A stretch of DNA of 64,000 bases from Bacillus sp. FJAT-27916 (GTDB lineage Bacteria > Bacillota > Bacilli > Bacillales > Pradoshiaceae): positions 1,284,438-1,348,437 of the forward strand of contig NZ_LFZV01000001.1 of NCBI RefSeq assembly GCF_001183965.1, written 5' to 3'. The notes under the pieces are model-generated. The model did no database searches, was not told the DNA's origin, and worked only from the letters and a program-made list of their open reading frames with translations. A program made the position numbers and the translations under genes. Of the stretch, positions 26,864 through 33,947 are shown in pieces. Position 1 is the stretch's first letter. Each line of letters starts with the position of its first letter.

Positions 26864-27712
26864 CTAATTTGACAGAATCCCTTGGCTGATTTTTTTTGAC
26901 AGCTCTTCCCCCATTTCACTGGAACGGTGCGTGGCTTTCTTGATGCATTCAATTAGGGCTTCCTTAACCCCTTTTTCCTCTAATATGCGAATGCCGGCTT
27001 CAGTTGTGCCTCCTGGACTTGTGACCTCCTTACGAAGCGTTTGGGGTGTTTTATCAGATGTATGGACCATTTCCGCTGCACCCATCAAGGTTTGGATGAT
27101 TAGTCTTTGGGCATCCTGGGGCTCGAGGCCAATCTGCTCAGCTGATTGCTGCATTGCTTCGATTAAATAATAAATATAGGCAGGACCGCTTCCTGAAAGA
27201 CCGGTGACGGCATCCATCTTATCTTCTTCGGTATAAACAGCCATGCCAACAGTCCCGAAGATCTCCTTCGCCAGCTGTTTATCTTTATCTTTCACATATT
27301 CATTGCCGCAGAGAGCCGTCGCGGATTTACCGACTGCCGCAGACGTATTGGGCATCGCTCGAATAATCGGCATGTCAATTTCCACGATGGATTTAAGGCT
27401 GGCGGTGGATATGCCTGCCGCAACAGAAATCAGCAGCATGTCCTTACGTAAATATTTCTTAACCTGTGAGAGAATAGCCAGGACATCCTTTGGTTTTACG
27501 GCAATGATGACAACATCTGACCCGTTTAAGAGGGAGGAGAGGTCCCGAGACGGTGTAACGCCGTATTCTTGTTGAAGTCTTGCCAGCTGTGTGTCATTGC
27601 TGCGGTTGCTGATCCAAATATTTTCAGGGTGACTGCCTTCGCGGGCGGCCAATCCTGAGATGAGGGCCTCGGCCATAGACCCAGCCCCAAGAAATGCGAT
27701 TTTCTTATCCAT
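26864..27712 (-). CDS. proC: Pyrroline-5-carboxylate reductase
   Basis: A 282-aa enzyme for the last step of proline synthesis, reducing pyrroline-5-carboxylate with NAD(P)H. The N-terminal FLGAGSMAEALISG is the dinucleotide-binding loop; the C-terminal SGSGPAYIYYLIEAM and VTSPGGTTEAGI match the P5CR family. The ATG at 27712 follows AAAGGAGGA. A tRNA-responsive T-box leader precedes it, so expression should rise when proline is scarce. It corresponds to B. subtilis proI/yqjO by position. Confidence 0.95.
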   Translation of the reverse strand: MDKKIAFLGAGSMAEALISGLAAREGSHPENIWISNRSNDTQLARLQQEYGVTPSRDLSSLLNGSDVVIIAVKPKDVLAILSQVKKYLRKDMLLISVAAGISTASLKSIVEIDMPIIRAMPNTSAAVGKSATALCGNEYVKDKDKQLAKEIFGTVGMAVYTEEDKMDAVTGLSGSGPAYIYYLIEAMQQSAEQIGLEPQDAQRLIIQTLMGAAEMVHTSDKTPQTLRKEVTSPGGTTEAGIRILEEKGVKEALIECIKKATHRSSEMGEELSKKISQGILSN

Positions 27713-27736
27713 TCGTATGTCCTCCTTTAAAAACAA

Positions 27737-27769
27737 TAAAAGCCTTTCATCCGTAAAGGACGAAAGGCT
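27737..27769 (-). terminator. T-box terminator before proC
   Basis: On the minus strand, AGCCTTTCGTCC pairs with GGATGAAAGGCT, followed by T-rich sequence. Its 5' arm overlaps the antiterminator region downstream of the T-box sequence. Confidence 0.85.
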
Positions 27770-27775
27770 ATTCTT

Positions 27776-27962
27776 CCGTGGTACCACCTTCATTTGTGAA
27801 CCGAAAGAACGCAGGGATGGTTCACAACTCTATGCCTTGTAACGTTAGCGGAACGTTCAGGTTTTCCTGAAAAGCTCAAAAGGGAGGTTCAACAAGGATA
27901 GAGGGCGATGGGGCCTTGCAGCCGGGGGTCCCAATCTCTTGCGCCATAAGGCTTGTTTACTT
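27776..27962 (-). ncRNA. T-box riboswitch leader of proC (probable tRNA-Pro)
   Basis: The conserved T-box AGGTGGTACCACGG lies at 27789-27776 on the minus strand, and the terminator follows. Upstream sequence folds as a long stem I with a distal GC-rich loop region. A GAACCT segment near the 3' side of stem I offers a CCU proline specifier codon, which fits proC; the exact specifier needs a structural alignment. Confidence 0.9.
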
Positions 27963-28142
27963 GACCTTTATCATTGCCGATATTGTTTCATTGTACGTTA
28001 TAGTTATAGGCATTATGCAAAAAACTGCGCGTAATGTCAAGGGCTGGGATATTAAATAATGGTGAATGAGTGAAAAGGATAGAATTTCGAACCAAATTAT
28101 GTAAAAATAATGATAAAAACAAGTATAGGGAGAAATGCTGAG

Positions 28143-29111
28143 ATGACACAGACAAAGGTAGCCGAAAAAATCATCCTGCCGACACCTTTTGCGGTCGGAG
28201 ATGTCAATGTATTTCTGATAGAGGGCCAGAAACTAACCTTGGTTGATGCAGGCATCAAAACGAAAGAAGCTGAAAATACCCTTGAAAGCCAGTTGAATGA
28301 CCGCGGCTACACCATCTCAGATATCGATCAGGTTATCTTAACCCATCACCATTCCGATCATTGCGGATTAGTGGATCTTTTTGAAGGGAAAGAGCTGCTT
28401 GGCCATGAGGATAATCAGCGTTACCTGATTAGAAGTGAAGAATTTCTCGATTGGCAGCGTGAGTATTTTACGGAAATGTCTAAGAAAATGGGTGTGCCAA
28501 AGGAATACATGAAATACGCCAATAATGTGGAATCCATGTACACTTATTCCGGCTCCAAGCCTTTGACGGGATATTTGAAAGAGGGAGACAGGATACCTGG
28601 ACATGAGGATTGGATTGTCATGGAGACATTCGGACACTCGCAGGGGCATCTCTCCTTCTATCATGAAGCGACAGGCAGTCTAATTGGAGGTGACCTGCTG
28701 ATTGGAAAGATTTCACCAAACCCTATTCTTGAGCCTCCGAAGAAAAAGGGGGATGAAAGGGTTAAGCCGCAGCTTCAGCTGAACGAGAGCCTGAAGCGGA
28801 TTTCAAAGGAGAAGCTGAATATTGTCTACTCCGGCCATGGGGATAATATTACGGAACCCTACAGCTTAATTGAAAAGAGATTAATCATGCAGCATGAACG
28901 GGCCATGCATGTGATGAAGGATTTAATCGGCGATGGACAGAGCACGATTTTAGAGCTTGCTATACAGTTATTCCCGAAAGCGATCAGAAGGGACCCTGCT
29001 CTTGCTTTGTTTGAGACATTAGGACAGCTGGATTATTTGGAATCCATTCATAAAGTGGAGAAGCAGGATGCAGGGGGTGTGTTATATTATAGAGTAATGA
29101 CCGAAGAATAA
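28143..29111 (+). CDS. MBL fold metallo-hydrolase, YqjP-like
   Basis: A 322-aa metallo-beta-lactamase-fold protein with the metal motif THHHSDHCGL (about residues 62-71), a further GHSQGHLSFY, and GGDLLIG. The C-terminal winged-helix-like extension is typical of the glyoxalase II/LACTB2 group. I used the ATG at 28143, with AGGGAG 11 nt upstream; the ATG at 28110 has no RBS. It is followed 15 nt later by an SDR gene, as yqjP-yqjQ in B. subtilis. The substrate is not known. Confidence 0.85.
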   Translation: MTQTKVAEKIILPTPFAVGDVNVFLIEGQKLTLVDAGIKTKEAENTLESQLNDRGYTISDIDQVILTHHHSDHCGLVDLFEGKELLGHEDNQRYLIRSEEFLDWQREYFTEMSKKMGVPKEYMKYANNVESMYTYSGSKPLTGYLKEGDRIPGHEDWIVMETFGHSQGHLSFYHEATGSLIGGDLLIGKISPNPILEPPKKKGDERVKPQLQLNESLKRISKEKLNIVYSGHGDNITEPYSLIEKRLIMQHERAMHVMKDLIGDGQSTILELAIQLFPKAIRRDPALALFETLGQLDYLESIHKVEKQDAGGVLYYRVMTEE

Positions 29112-29126
29112 GGAAGTGGTACAGAA

Positions 29127-29921
29127 ATGAATGAACGGATTAAAGGCAAGACCATCGCTGTCACGGGTGCTTCCGGGGGGCTAGGAATGGAGATAGCGAG
29201 GCAGGCAGCCAAGAACGGTGCGAACCTGATCTTGATGGCGAGAAGCTATGACAAGCTCTCGGCCCTTCGTGATGAATTGATGACGAAATACTCCATTAAA
29301 GCCCATGTCTATAGCCTTGATGTATCGAAGCGGGAGAAAATAGAAGAAACCTTTAAGAAAATCAAGCAAGAGGTCGGACCGATTGATATACTCGTTAATA
29401 ACGCCGGTTTCGGTGTTTTTGATACGGTGCTTGAGATGGATTTGGATGAGGCAGAAGGCATGATCGAGACAAATGTGCTCGGCTTAATTACGTGCACGAA
29501 GCTTGTGCTTCCTGACATGGTGAGCCACCGCTCGGGACACATCATCAATATCGCCTCGCAGGCAGGAAAGATGGCTACGCCAAAATCAAGTGTTTATTCT
29601 GCAACGAAGCATGCTGTTCTAGGATTCACGAACTCCTTGCGCATGGAAATGCACGGCAGGCACGTATATGTAACCTCTGTTAATCCAGGGCCGATTCGGA
29701 CCAATTTCTTTAACATCGCTGATAAGGAAGGAACCTACATAAAGAATATTGACCGGCTCATGATTGACCCGGTGAAGCTTGCCGGAAGAATCGTGGATGC
29801 GATGATGACAGGGAAGCGGGAGATCAATGCTCCGGGCTGGATGAATGCGGGCAGCAAAATTTACAGTCTCTTCCCACGAACCTTTGAGACATTAGGGAGA
29901 AGCCAATTTAATAAAAAGTAA
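29127..29921 (+). CDS. Short-chain dehydrogenase/reductase, YqjQ-like
   Basis: A 264-aa classical SDR. TGASGGLGMEIA binds NAD(P), NNAG follows (about residues 88-91), and the catalytic Ser/Tyr/Lys appear in ASQAG... and YSATKHA. The substrate is unknown. It forms a two-gene unit with the MBL hydrolase and ends at a clear terminator. Confidence 0.9.
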   Translation: MNERIKGKTIAVTGASGGLGMEIARQAAKNGANLILMARSYDKLSALRDELMTKYSIKAHVYSLDVSKREKIEETFKKIKQEVGPIDILVNNAGFGVFDTVLEMDLDEAEGMIETNVLGLITCTKLVLPDMVSHRSGHIINIASQAGKMATPKSSVYSATKHAVLGFTNSLRMEMHGRHVYVTSVNPGPIRTNFFNIADKEGTYIKNIDRLMIDPVKLAGRIVDAMMTGKREINAPGWMNAGSKIYSLFPRTFETLGRSQFNKK

Positions 29922-29931
29922 AAACAACAAC

Positions 29932-29972
29932 AGGTACATGACCATTTTATAGGGGTATGTACCTCTTTTTTT
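29932..29972 (+). terminator. Intrinsic terminator of the MBL-SDR unit
   Basis: AGGTACATGACC pairs with GGGTATGTACCT, followed by seven T. Confidence 0.85.
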
Positions 29973-30062
29973 GCGGGTTATCTCGATAATAGTTGAAACC
30001 TTTTCCTGTTGTCCTTCGTAATGGAATTATAAATAAATGAATGACATGAGAGGAGAAGAACT

Positions 30063-30266
30063 ATGGCTGATAAAGGCTGTGTAAAATGCGGAAGCAGGGA
30101 TGCGGGTAAGAAGGAAGTGGCGATGACAGGAACGGGGTTATCGAAGTTTCTGGACGTTCAGCATAATACGTTCATCGTCGTGTATTGTAAGAATTGTGGA
30201 TATTCAGAATTCTATAATAAGCAATCCTCGAAGTCATCGAATATCATTGACTTGTTTTTCGGGTGA
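30063..30266 (+). CDS. Small zinc-ribbon protein
   Basis: A 67-aa protein with two CxxC knuckles (CVKCGS at residues 5-10 and CKNCGYSEFY near 48-57), a zinc-ribbon layout like Bacillus YpzJ-type proteins predicted to bind nucleic acid. GAGGAGAA precedes the ATG. No further function can be read. Confidence 0.75.
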   Translation: MADKGCVKCGSRDAGKKEVAMTGTGLSKFLDVQHNTFIVVYCKNCGYSEFYNKQSSKSSNIIDLFFG

Positions 30267-30343
30267 TGAAAGCAAAAACTCACCAAGAGCTTTAAGAGGA
30301 ACATTGCCTAATTTAAAAAAAATATCTATACAAGGGAGAATGT

Positions 30344-31075
30344 ATGGAAAAACCAAAAGTGATGGTGCTTGGTACCTTTCATATGCGTTACACGGCGGAT
30401 ATGTTCAGGCTGGATGTAGGGGATATTGGACTTGCGGAAAGACAACGGGAGATCAGGCAAGTGATCGAACGGGTAAAAGCTTTTAAGCCTACGAAGATGG
30501 CATTCGAAGTGGTTAAGAGTGAGAATGAACGTTTAAATGAGGAGTATCAAAGCTATCAGCGGGGGGAGTTTGAACTTGGGGTTGATGAAGTCTATCAATT
30601 TGGATTTCGTATCGCTGAAGAGCTTGAGCATGACCAAGTATATGCCGTTGATTGGATGGAATCGGTTGGGAACAGAGGTATTGGACAGGTGTATGATTGG
30701 GCAAAGGAACACCAGCCCGACCTATATAAGGAGATTGAAGAAAAGTATCAGAAGCCAATCCGTGAAAAGTCAGGCTCTAAGTCCATTTATGAACTGATGA
30801 AGGAGTATAATCAAGAGAGTGAGATACAATTAGGTCATGAGTTAAACATGACTGTTGCACGAATTGGCAAAGGGGAGGAATACGTCGGGATTGATTGGCT
30901 GCGTTGGTGGTATCAGCGGAACCTGATTATTTACAAGAATCTGGCTGAACTTATAACCGCTCCTGATGACCGTGTTGTATTGCTCATAGGCAGCTCACAT
31001 ATTCATTTAGTTTCGCAGTTTTTGAGGGAGAGCAATCTTGTCGAAGTGGTTCCTGCAAGCTTATACTTAACTTAA
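30344..31075 (+). CDS. DUF5694 protein, TraB/ChaN/TIKI-like fold
   Basis: A 243-aa cytosolic protein. The N-terminal VMVLGTFHMR and C-terminal VVLLIGSSHIHLVSQFL are the two glycine-histidine motifs of the TraB/PrgY/TIKI/EreA superfamily (GxxH and GxxH at the ends). An acidic VDWM motif lies near residue 104. Members are proposed metal-dependent hydrolases, some acting on peptides or esters. The start is preceded by AAGGGAGA. It has no clear functional partner nearby. Confidence 0.65.
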   Translation: MEKPKVMVLGTFHMRYTADMFRLDVGDIGLAERQREIRQVIERVKAFKPTKMAFEVVKSENERLNEEYQSYQRGEFELGVDEVYQFGFRIAEELEHDQVYAVDWMESVGNRGIGQVYDWAKEHQPDLYKEIEEKYQKPIREKSGSKSIYELMKEYNQESEIQLGHELNMTVARIGKGEEYVGIDWLRWWYQRNLIIYKNLAELITAPDDRVVLLIGSSHIHLVSQFLRESNLVEVVPASLYLT

Positions 31076-31131
31076 AGATATGTGAATCGTTCGAAATGTT
31101 TTTATCCTATGCGGGGAAGGAGGAGAGTAGG

Positions 31132-31440
31132 ATGGATCGCGACACATTACGTTTATTGAAATGGATTTCGGCCGGAATAGAAGCATTTTTAGGAATTCCG
31201 ATTTTAGGCGGAATGATCATATTAGCCACAGGCTGGGCTCCACTTGGAATTATGTTTATTTTTCATATTATACTTGTCGTTTTCTCGACCAAGGCAGGGG
31301 AAAAAGCGGCTGGTAATATCGTTGGCATTATCACCTCGGTCGTCGGGTTTATCCCATTTTTAGGGATGATCATGCATCTAGTTACAGCCGCCGTCATTGC
31401 ACTTGAGACAGCAAGCCAGAAAAAGGCGGGAGCAGAATAG
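31132..31440 (+). CDS. Small multi-span membrane protein, unknown function
   Basis: A 102-aa hydrophobic protein with three predicted helices (about residues 8-30, 34-52, 60-90). AAGGAGGAGAG directly precedes the ATG at 31132, which decides the start. It follows the DUF5694 gene by 56 bp and may share its transcript. I do not recognise the family. Confidence 0.65.
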   Translation: MDRDTLRLLKWISAGIEAFLGIPILGGMIILATGWAPLGIMFIFHIILVVFSTKAGEKAAGNIVGIITSVVGFIPFLGMIMHLVTAAVIALETASQKKAGAE

Positions 31441-31450
31441 CTTTGTATGT

Positions 31451-31488
31451 AAAAGCACGAATGTGGATGAATACATTCGTGCTTTTTT
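31451..31488. terminator. Bidirectional intrinsic terminator
   Basis: AAAGCACGAATGT pairs with ACATTCGTGCTTT, with flanking A and T runs, between convergent genes. Confidence 0.85.
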
Positions 31489-31506
31489 GGTTCATTGTTC
31501 TTTAGA

Positions 31507-32241
31507 TTAGTTAGTAAGGTCTATGTCGCCAACCTCTGTTTTCAAATCAACAGCGATGCTGCCATTACCGCTCATATAGCTGCTCGATTTCTTTCCGAAT
31601 ATTTGAATGCTACCGATTTCTGAATTAGCACTAATATAATGGTCCTTGGGTGTTTCACTAATAGAAACCGCAATATCGCCAATCTCGTTGCTGGCGGTAA
31701 TAGACGCTTTTATTGCCGGGACTTTAATGTTAATATTGCCTATCTCATTTTTTAAGACAAGTTTTCCGGCAGAATCCTTGATATTGATATCCCCAACCTC
31801 TGATTCACATTTAATAATTTCCGCATTGATGCCTGAAATGTCAATTGAGCCCACTTCAGTATCTGCAGTGATTTGCCGAAAGGTCTTTTCTGGAAGATGA
31901 ATAATTAGATCGGTTGCTTGCTTGTTGAACTGGATACCAAAATTAATGCCAGCTTGATTAGGTGTTGATATTTTAAGTGTGCGCCCATCTTGTTCGATAT
32001 TAATCGATTGGCCTTTCTTTGGTCCAATTGATTCAACCGTGACAGCATCCCCATCCGTTTGTTGAATCGTTAGAGAACCAAGATTACCTTTAATGTCAAT
32101 TTCGTCAATGATGACGTCAGCGAAAGTCGTGGCACTCTTTTCCTGCTCTGAAGCGGAGAAGTAAGACTTTGCTGTAAGAAGGGCGCCGATACCGCCAATG
32201 GCTATTAATAGGACTCCAGTAATGAAAATCTTTTTAAACAT
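31507..32241 (-). CDS. DUF4097 beta-strand repeat protein with membrane anchor
   Basis: A 244-aa protein with an N-terminal membrane helix (residues 4-24) and an extracytoplasmic domain of repeated short beta units, such as EVGSIDISG, EVGDINIKD, EIGNINIK, EIGDIAVS, EIGSIQIFG and EVGDIDL. This is the DUF4097 right-handed beta-helix type. It overlaps the DUF1700 gene by 8 nt. Such pairs are thought to respond to envelope conditions, usually with a PadR regulator, which is not present here. Confidence 0.85.
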   Translation of the reverse strand: MFKKIFITGVLLIAIGGIGALLTAKSYFSASEQEKSATTFADVIIDEIDIKGNLGSLTIQQTDGDAVTVESIGPKKGQSINIEQDGRTLKISTPNQAGINFGIQFNKQATDLIIHLPEKTFRQITADTEVGSIDISGINAEIIKCESEVGDINIKDSAGKLVLKNEIGNINIKVPAIKASITASNEIGDIAVSISETPKDHYISANSEIGSIQIFGKKSSSYMSGNGSIAVDLKTEVGDIDLTN

Positions 32242-32797
32242 ATGATTCCCTGCCCTTCACAATGTTCATATTCCATTTGCAATAACGAATGGTCAGTCTC
32301 ATGGAGAGTTTGGATAGATGGTACATCCCGATGAACAGGAGAAGACCAAGGCCGCAAGCCCCAATAGAGACGAAAACCTCAAAAAGGGAGAAATGATTGA
32401 AATCAAACAAAATCTCGGCTAATTGGATGATGGGAGCGGCAATCATGGTTATACTGGCAATCCATCCGGCAAACAGGATGCTGACGATGGCAATCATTGG
32501 GCCGACAATAAGGAGAAAATTCAAGAATCCTAGTCCAATGGTCAGGCCGATTATACGAAGAACATTAGTCATGGAGAGGTTATGTTCAGTTTTTTCGATG
32601 GAGCTATTAAGCACCAACTCTTTCGCTATTGTTTTTGGTGAACCAAGGCCTAAGGCAATCTCTTGTTCTGTTTTTCCCTCTAGCAAGCCAAGGTCGAAAT
32701 ACTCGGCATAATCTGCAAGAATTTCAGCCTGCTCATTTGGCGGGAGCCCGCGAAGCTGTTCAGCTAGTTCTTTCATGAATGCTTCTTTGTTCAACAC
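32234..32797 (-). CDS. DUF1700 (HAAS-domain) membrane protein
   Basis: A 187-aa protein. Residues 1-65 form the HAAS domain (PPNEQAEILADYAEYFDLGL... EIALGLGSPKTIAKEL), followed by three or four membrane helices. HAAS proteins commonly sit next to PadR regulators and DUF4097 proteins and may act as sensors or anti-regulators. Here only the DUF4097 partner is present. Confidence 0.85.
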   Translation of the reverse strand: MLNKEAFMKELAEQLRGLPPNEQAEILADYAEYFDLGLLEGKTEQEIALGLGSPKTIAKELVLNSSIEKTEHNLSMTNVLRIIGLTIGLGFLNFLLIVGPMIAIVSILFAGWIASITMIAAPIIQLAEILFDFNHFSLFEVFVSIGACGLGLLLFIGMYHLSKLSMRLTIRYCKWNMNIVKGRESYV

Positions 32798-32982
32798 TCT
32801 TCACCCTCTTTAATAATTTGATTAACACCAATATGGGATAAGTGTAGTGAACTTTTGTCTTTCTACAGTATCAATTGAATCTAAGACTAGGCAGATTTAT
32901 TTCTATAATAAATCTTTAAAGAAAGTGTGAAGTTGCTATACTTAACTCATCACAATCGTGTCATAGGAAGGTGCGGACGGAA

Positions 32983-33438
32983 ATGAAAATTAAACTAGAC
33001 GATTTATCAAGCAGGGAGATGGCTGATTTAATAAGTGAACATCTCGCAGGCATGTATCTGACTTCTCCTCCTGAGAGCATCCATGCTCTTGGTCTTGAGG
33101 AACTGAGGAAACCGGATGTAACCGTATGGAGTGCCTGGGAGAATGGAGAGTTATTAGGCTGCGGAGCGTTAAAGGAGCTTGATTCCCAACATGGTGAAAT
33201 CAAATCAATGCGTACGGCTGCAGCTCATTTGCGCAAAGGCACTGCAAGAGCATTGCTTGCTTTCATAATAGACGAAGCCCGTAAGCGAGGATACAGAAGG
33301 CTTTCCTTAGAGACGGGCTCGATGGAAGCCTTCTCTCCAGCCCGAAAGCTGTATGAAAGCTTTGGATTTACCTATTGTCCGCCTTTTGCCGATTATTGGG
33401 ATGATCCAAATAGTGTGTTCATGACGAAGGAACTGTGA
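32983..33438 (+). CDS. GNAT family N-acetyltransferase
   Basis: A 151-aa acetyltransferase. MRTAAAHLRKGTARALLAFIIDEA carries the acetyl-CoA loop, SLETGSMEAFSPARKLYESFGF the C-terminal motif, similar to B. subtilis YsnE/PaiA-like small acetyltransferases. The ATG at 32983 has AGGAAGG about 11 nt upstream; an in-frame GTG at 32971 overlaps it. Substrate unknown. Confidence 0.85.
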   Translation: MKIKLDDLSSREMADLISEHLAGMYLTSPPESIHALGLEELRKPDVTVWSAWENGELLGCGALKELDSQHGEIKSMRTAAAHLRKGTARALLAFIIDEARKRGYRRLSLETGSMEAFSPARKLYESFGFTYCPPFADYWDDPNSVFMTKEL

Positions 33439-33481
33439 GGATATGAGGGGCTTGCAGGCTTGCGAGTTAGTGGGCATTAGC

Positions 33482-33539
33482 TTAATTTTTTAAATTTTTT
33501 AAATTTACAATTGACTAACAATTCCAAAAGTAGTAACCT
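33482..33539 (+). promoter_or_regulatory. Candidate promoter of the bmr-type leader
   Basis: TTGACT (33511-33516), a 17-nt spacer and TAACCT (33534-33539), with an A/T tract (33483-33507) upstream that could act as an UP element. The -10 is weak. Confidence 0.4.
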
Positions 33540-33588
33540 ATGTTAAGTAAATAACCAATTCACTTACCAATGAAAGGAGGGCTGTACG

Positions 33589-33660
33589 ATGAAAAGAGTA
33601 AAACCAGTATTTATTTCAACTGATGTTCATATTCATTGTGCAGTCCTCTTGTTTCGATAA
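33589..33660 (+). CDS. Leader peptide upstream of the BmrCD-type exporter (BmrB-like)
   Basis: A 23-codon ORF (MKRVKPVFISTDVHIHCAVLL...) with a very good RBS (AAAGGAGG, 33573-33580). It ends 288 nt before bmrC. In B. subtilis bmrCD is preceded by the leader ORF bmrB, whose translation controls attenuation in response to ribosome-targeting antibiotics. The position and RBS strength here fit the same role; the peptide sequence itself I cannot match from memory. Confidence 0.6.
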   Translation: MKRVKPVFISTDVHIHCAVLLFR

Positions 33661-33686
33661 ACGAGGTTAACCATTCGTTTTGAACG

Positions 33687-33809
33687 AAAGGCTGCACGCT
33701 GCTGTGTGAGCCCCTTGTGTTCGTTAGGATTGTAAGGGCGTGTTTTCACGTCTTTATGGATTCTTTCGGATATAAGGGCGCCTCGCCGGCACCGCTGCAG
33801 TCTTTTTTT
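33687..33809 (+). promoter_or_regulatory. Attenuator-like structure between the leader ORF and bmrC
   Basis: AAAGGCTGCA (33687-33696) pairs with TGCAGTCTTT (33796-33805; one G-U), ending in seven T, so a long branched terminator can form. An inner hairpin uses AAGGGCGTG / CACGTCTTT (about 33734-33753, with G-U pairs). GGATnnnAAGGGCG occurs twice (33727 and 33768), allowing alternative pairing. This resembles a transcription attenuator governed by ribosomes on the leader ORF. Confidence 0.5.
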
Positions 33810-33848
33810 GTTGGTTGATAAGGTTATGAATAAAAGGGAGGAATGAAG

Positions 33849-33908
33849 ATGATGAGACGTTTATTCACGGTCAAGATTTCAAAAGAGGAATCGATGAACA
33901 GTACGTAG
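33849..33908 (+). CDS. Second small leader ORF before bmrC
   Basis: A 19-codon ORF (MMRRLFTVKISKEESMNST) with AAGGGAGG 7 nt upstream, located after the attenuator and 39 nt before bmrC. It could couple translation or act as a second sensor. It may be incidental. Confidence 0.4.
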   Translation: MMRRLFTVKISKEESMNST

Positions 33909-33947
33909 CCATAACAGATAGCGGAATGAAGATGAGGAGGGGATGGA

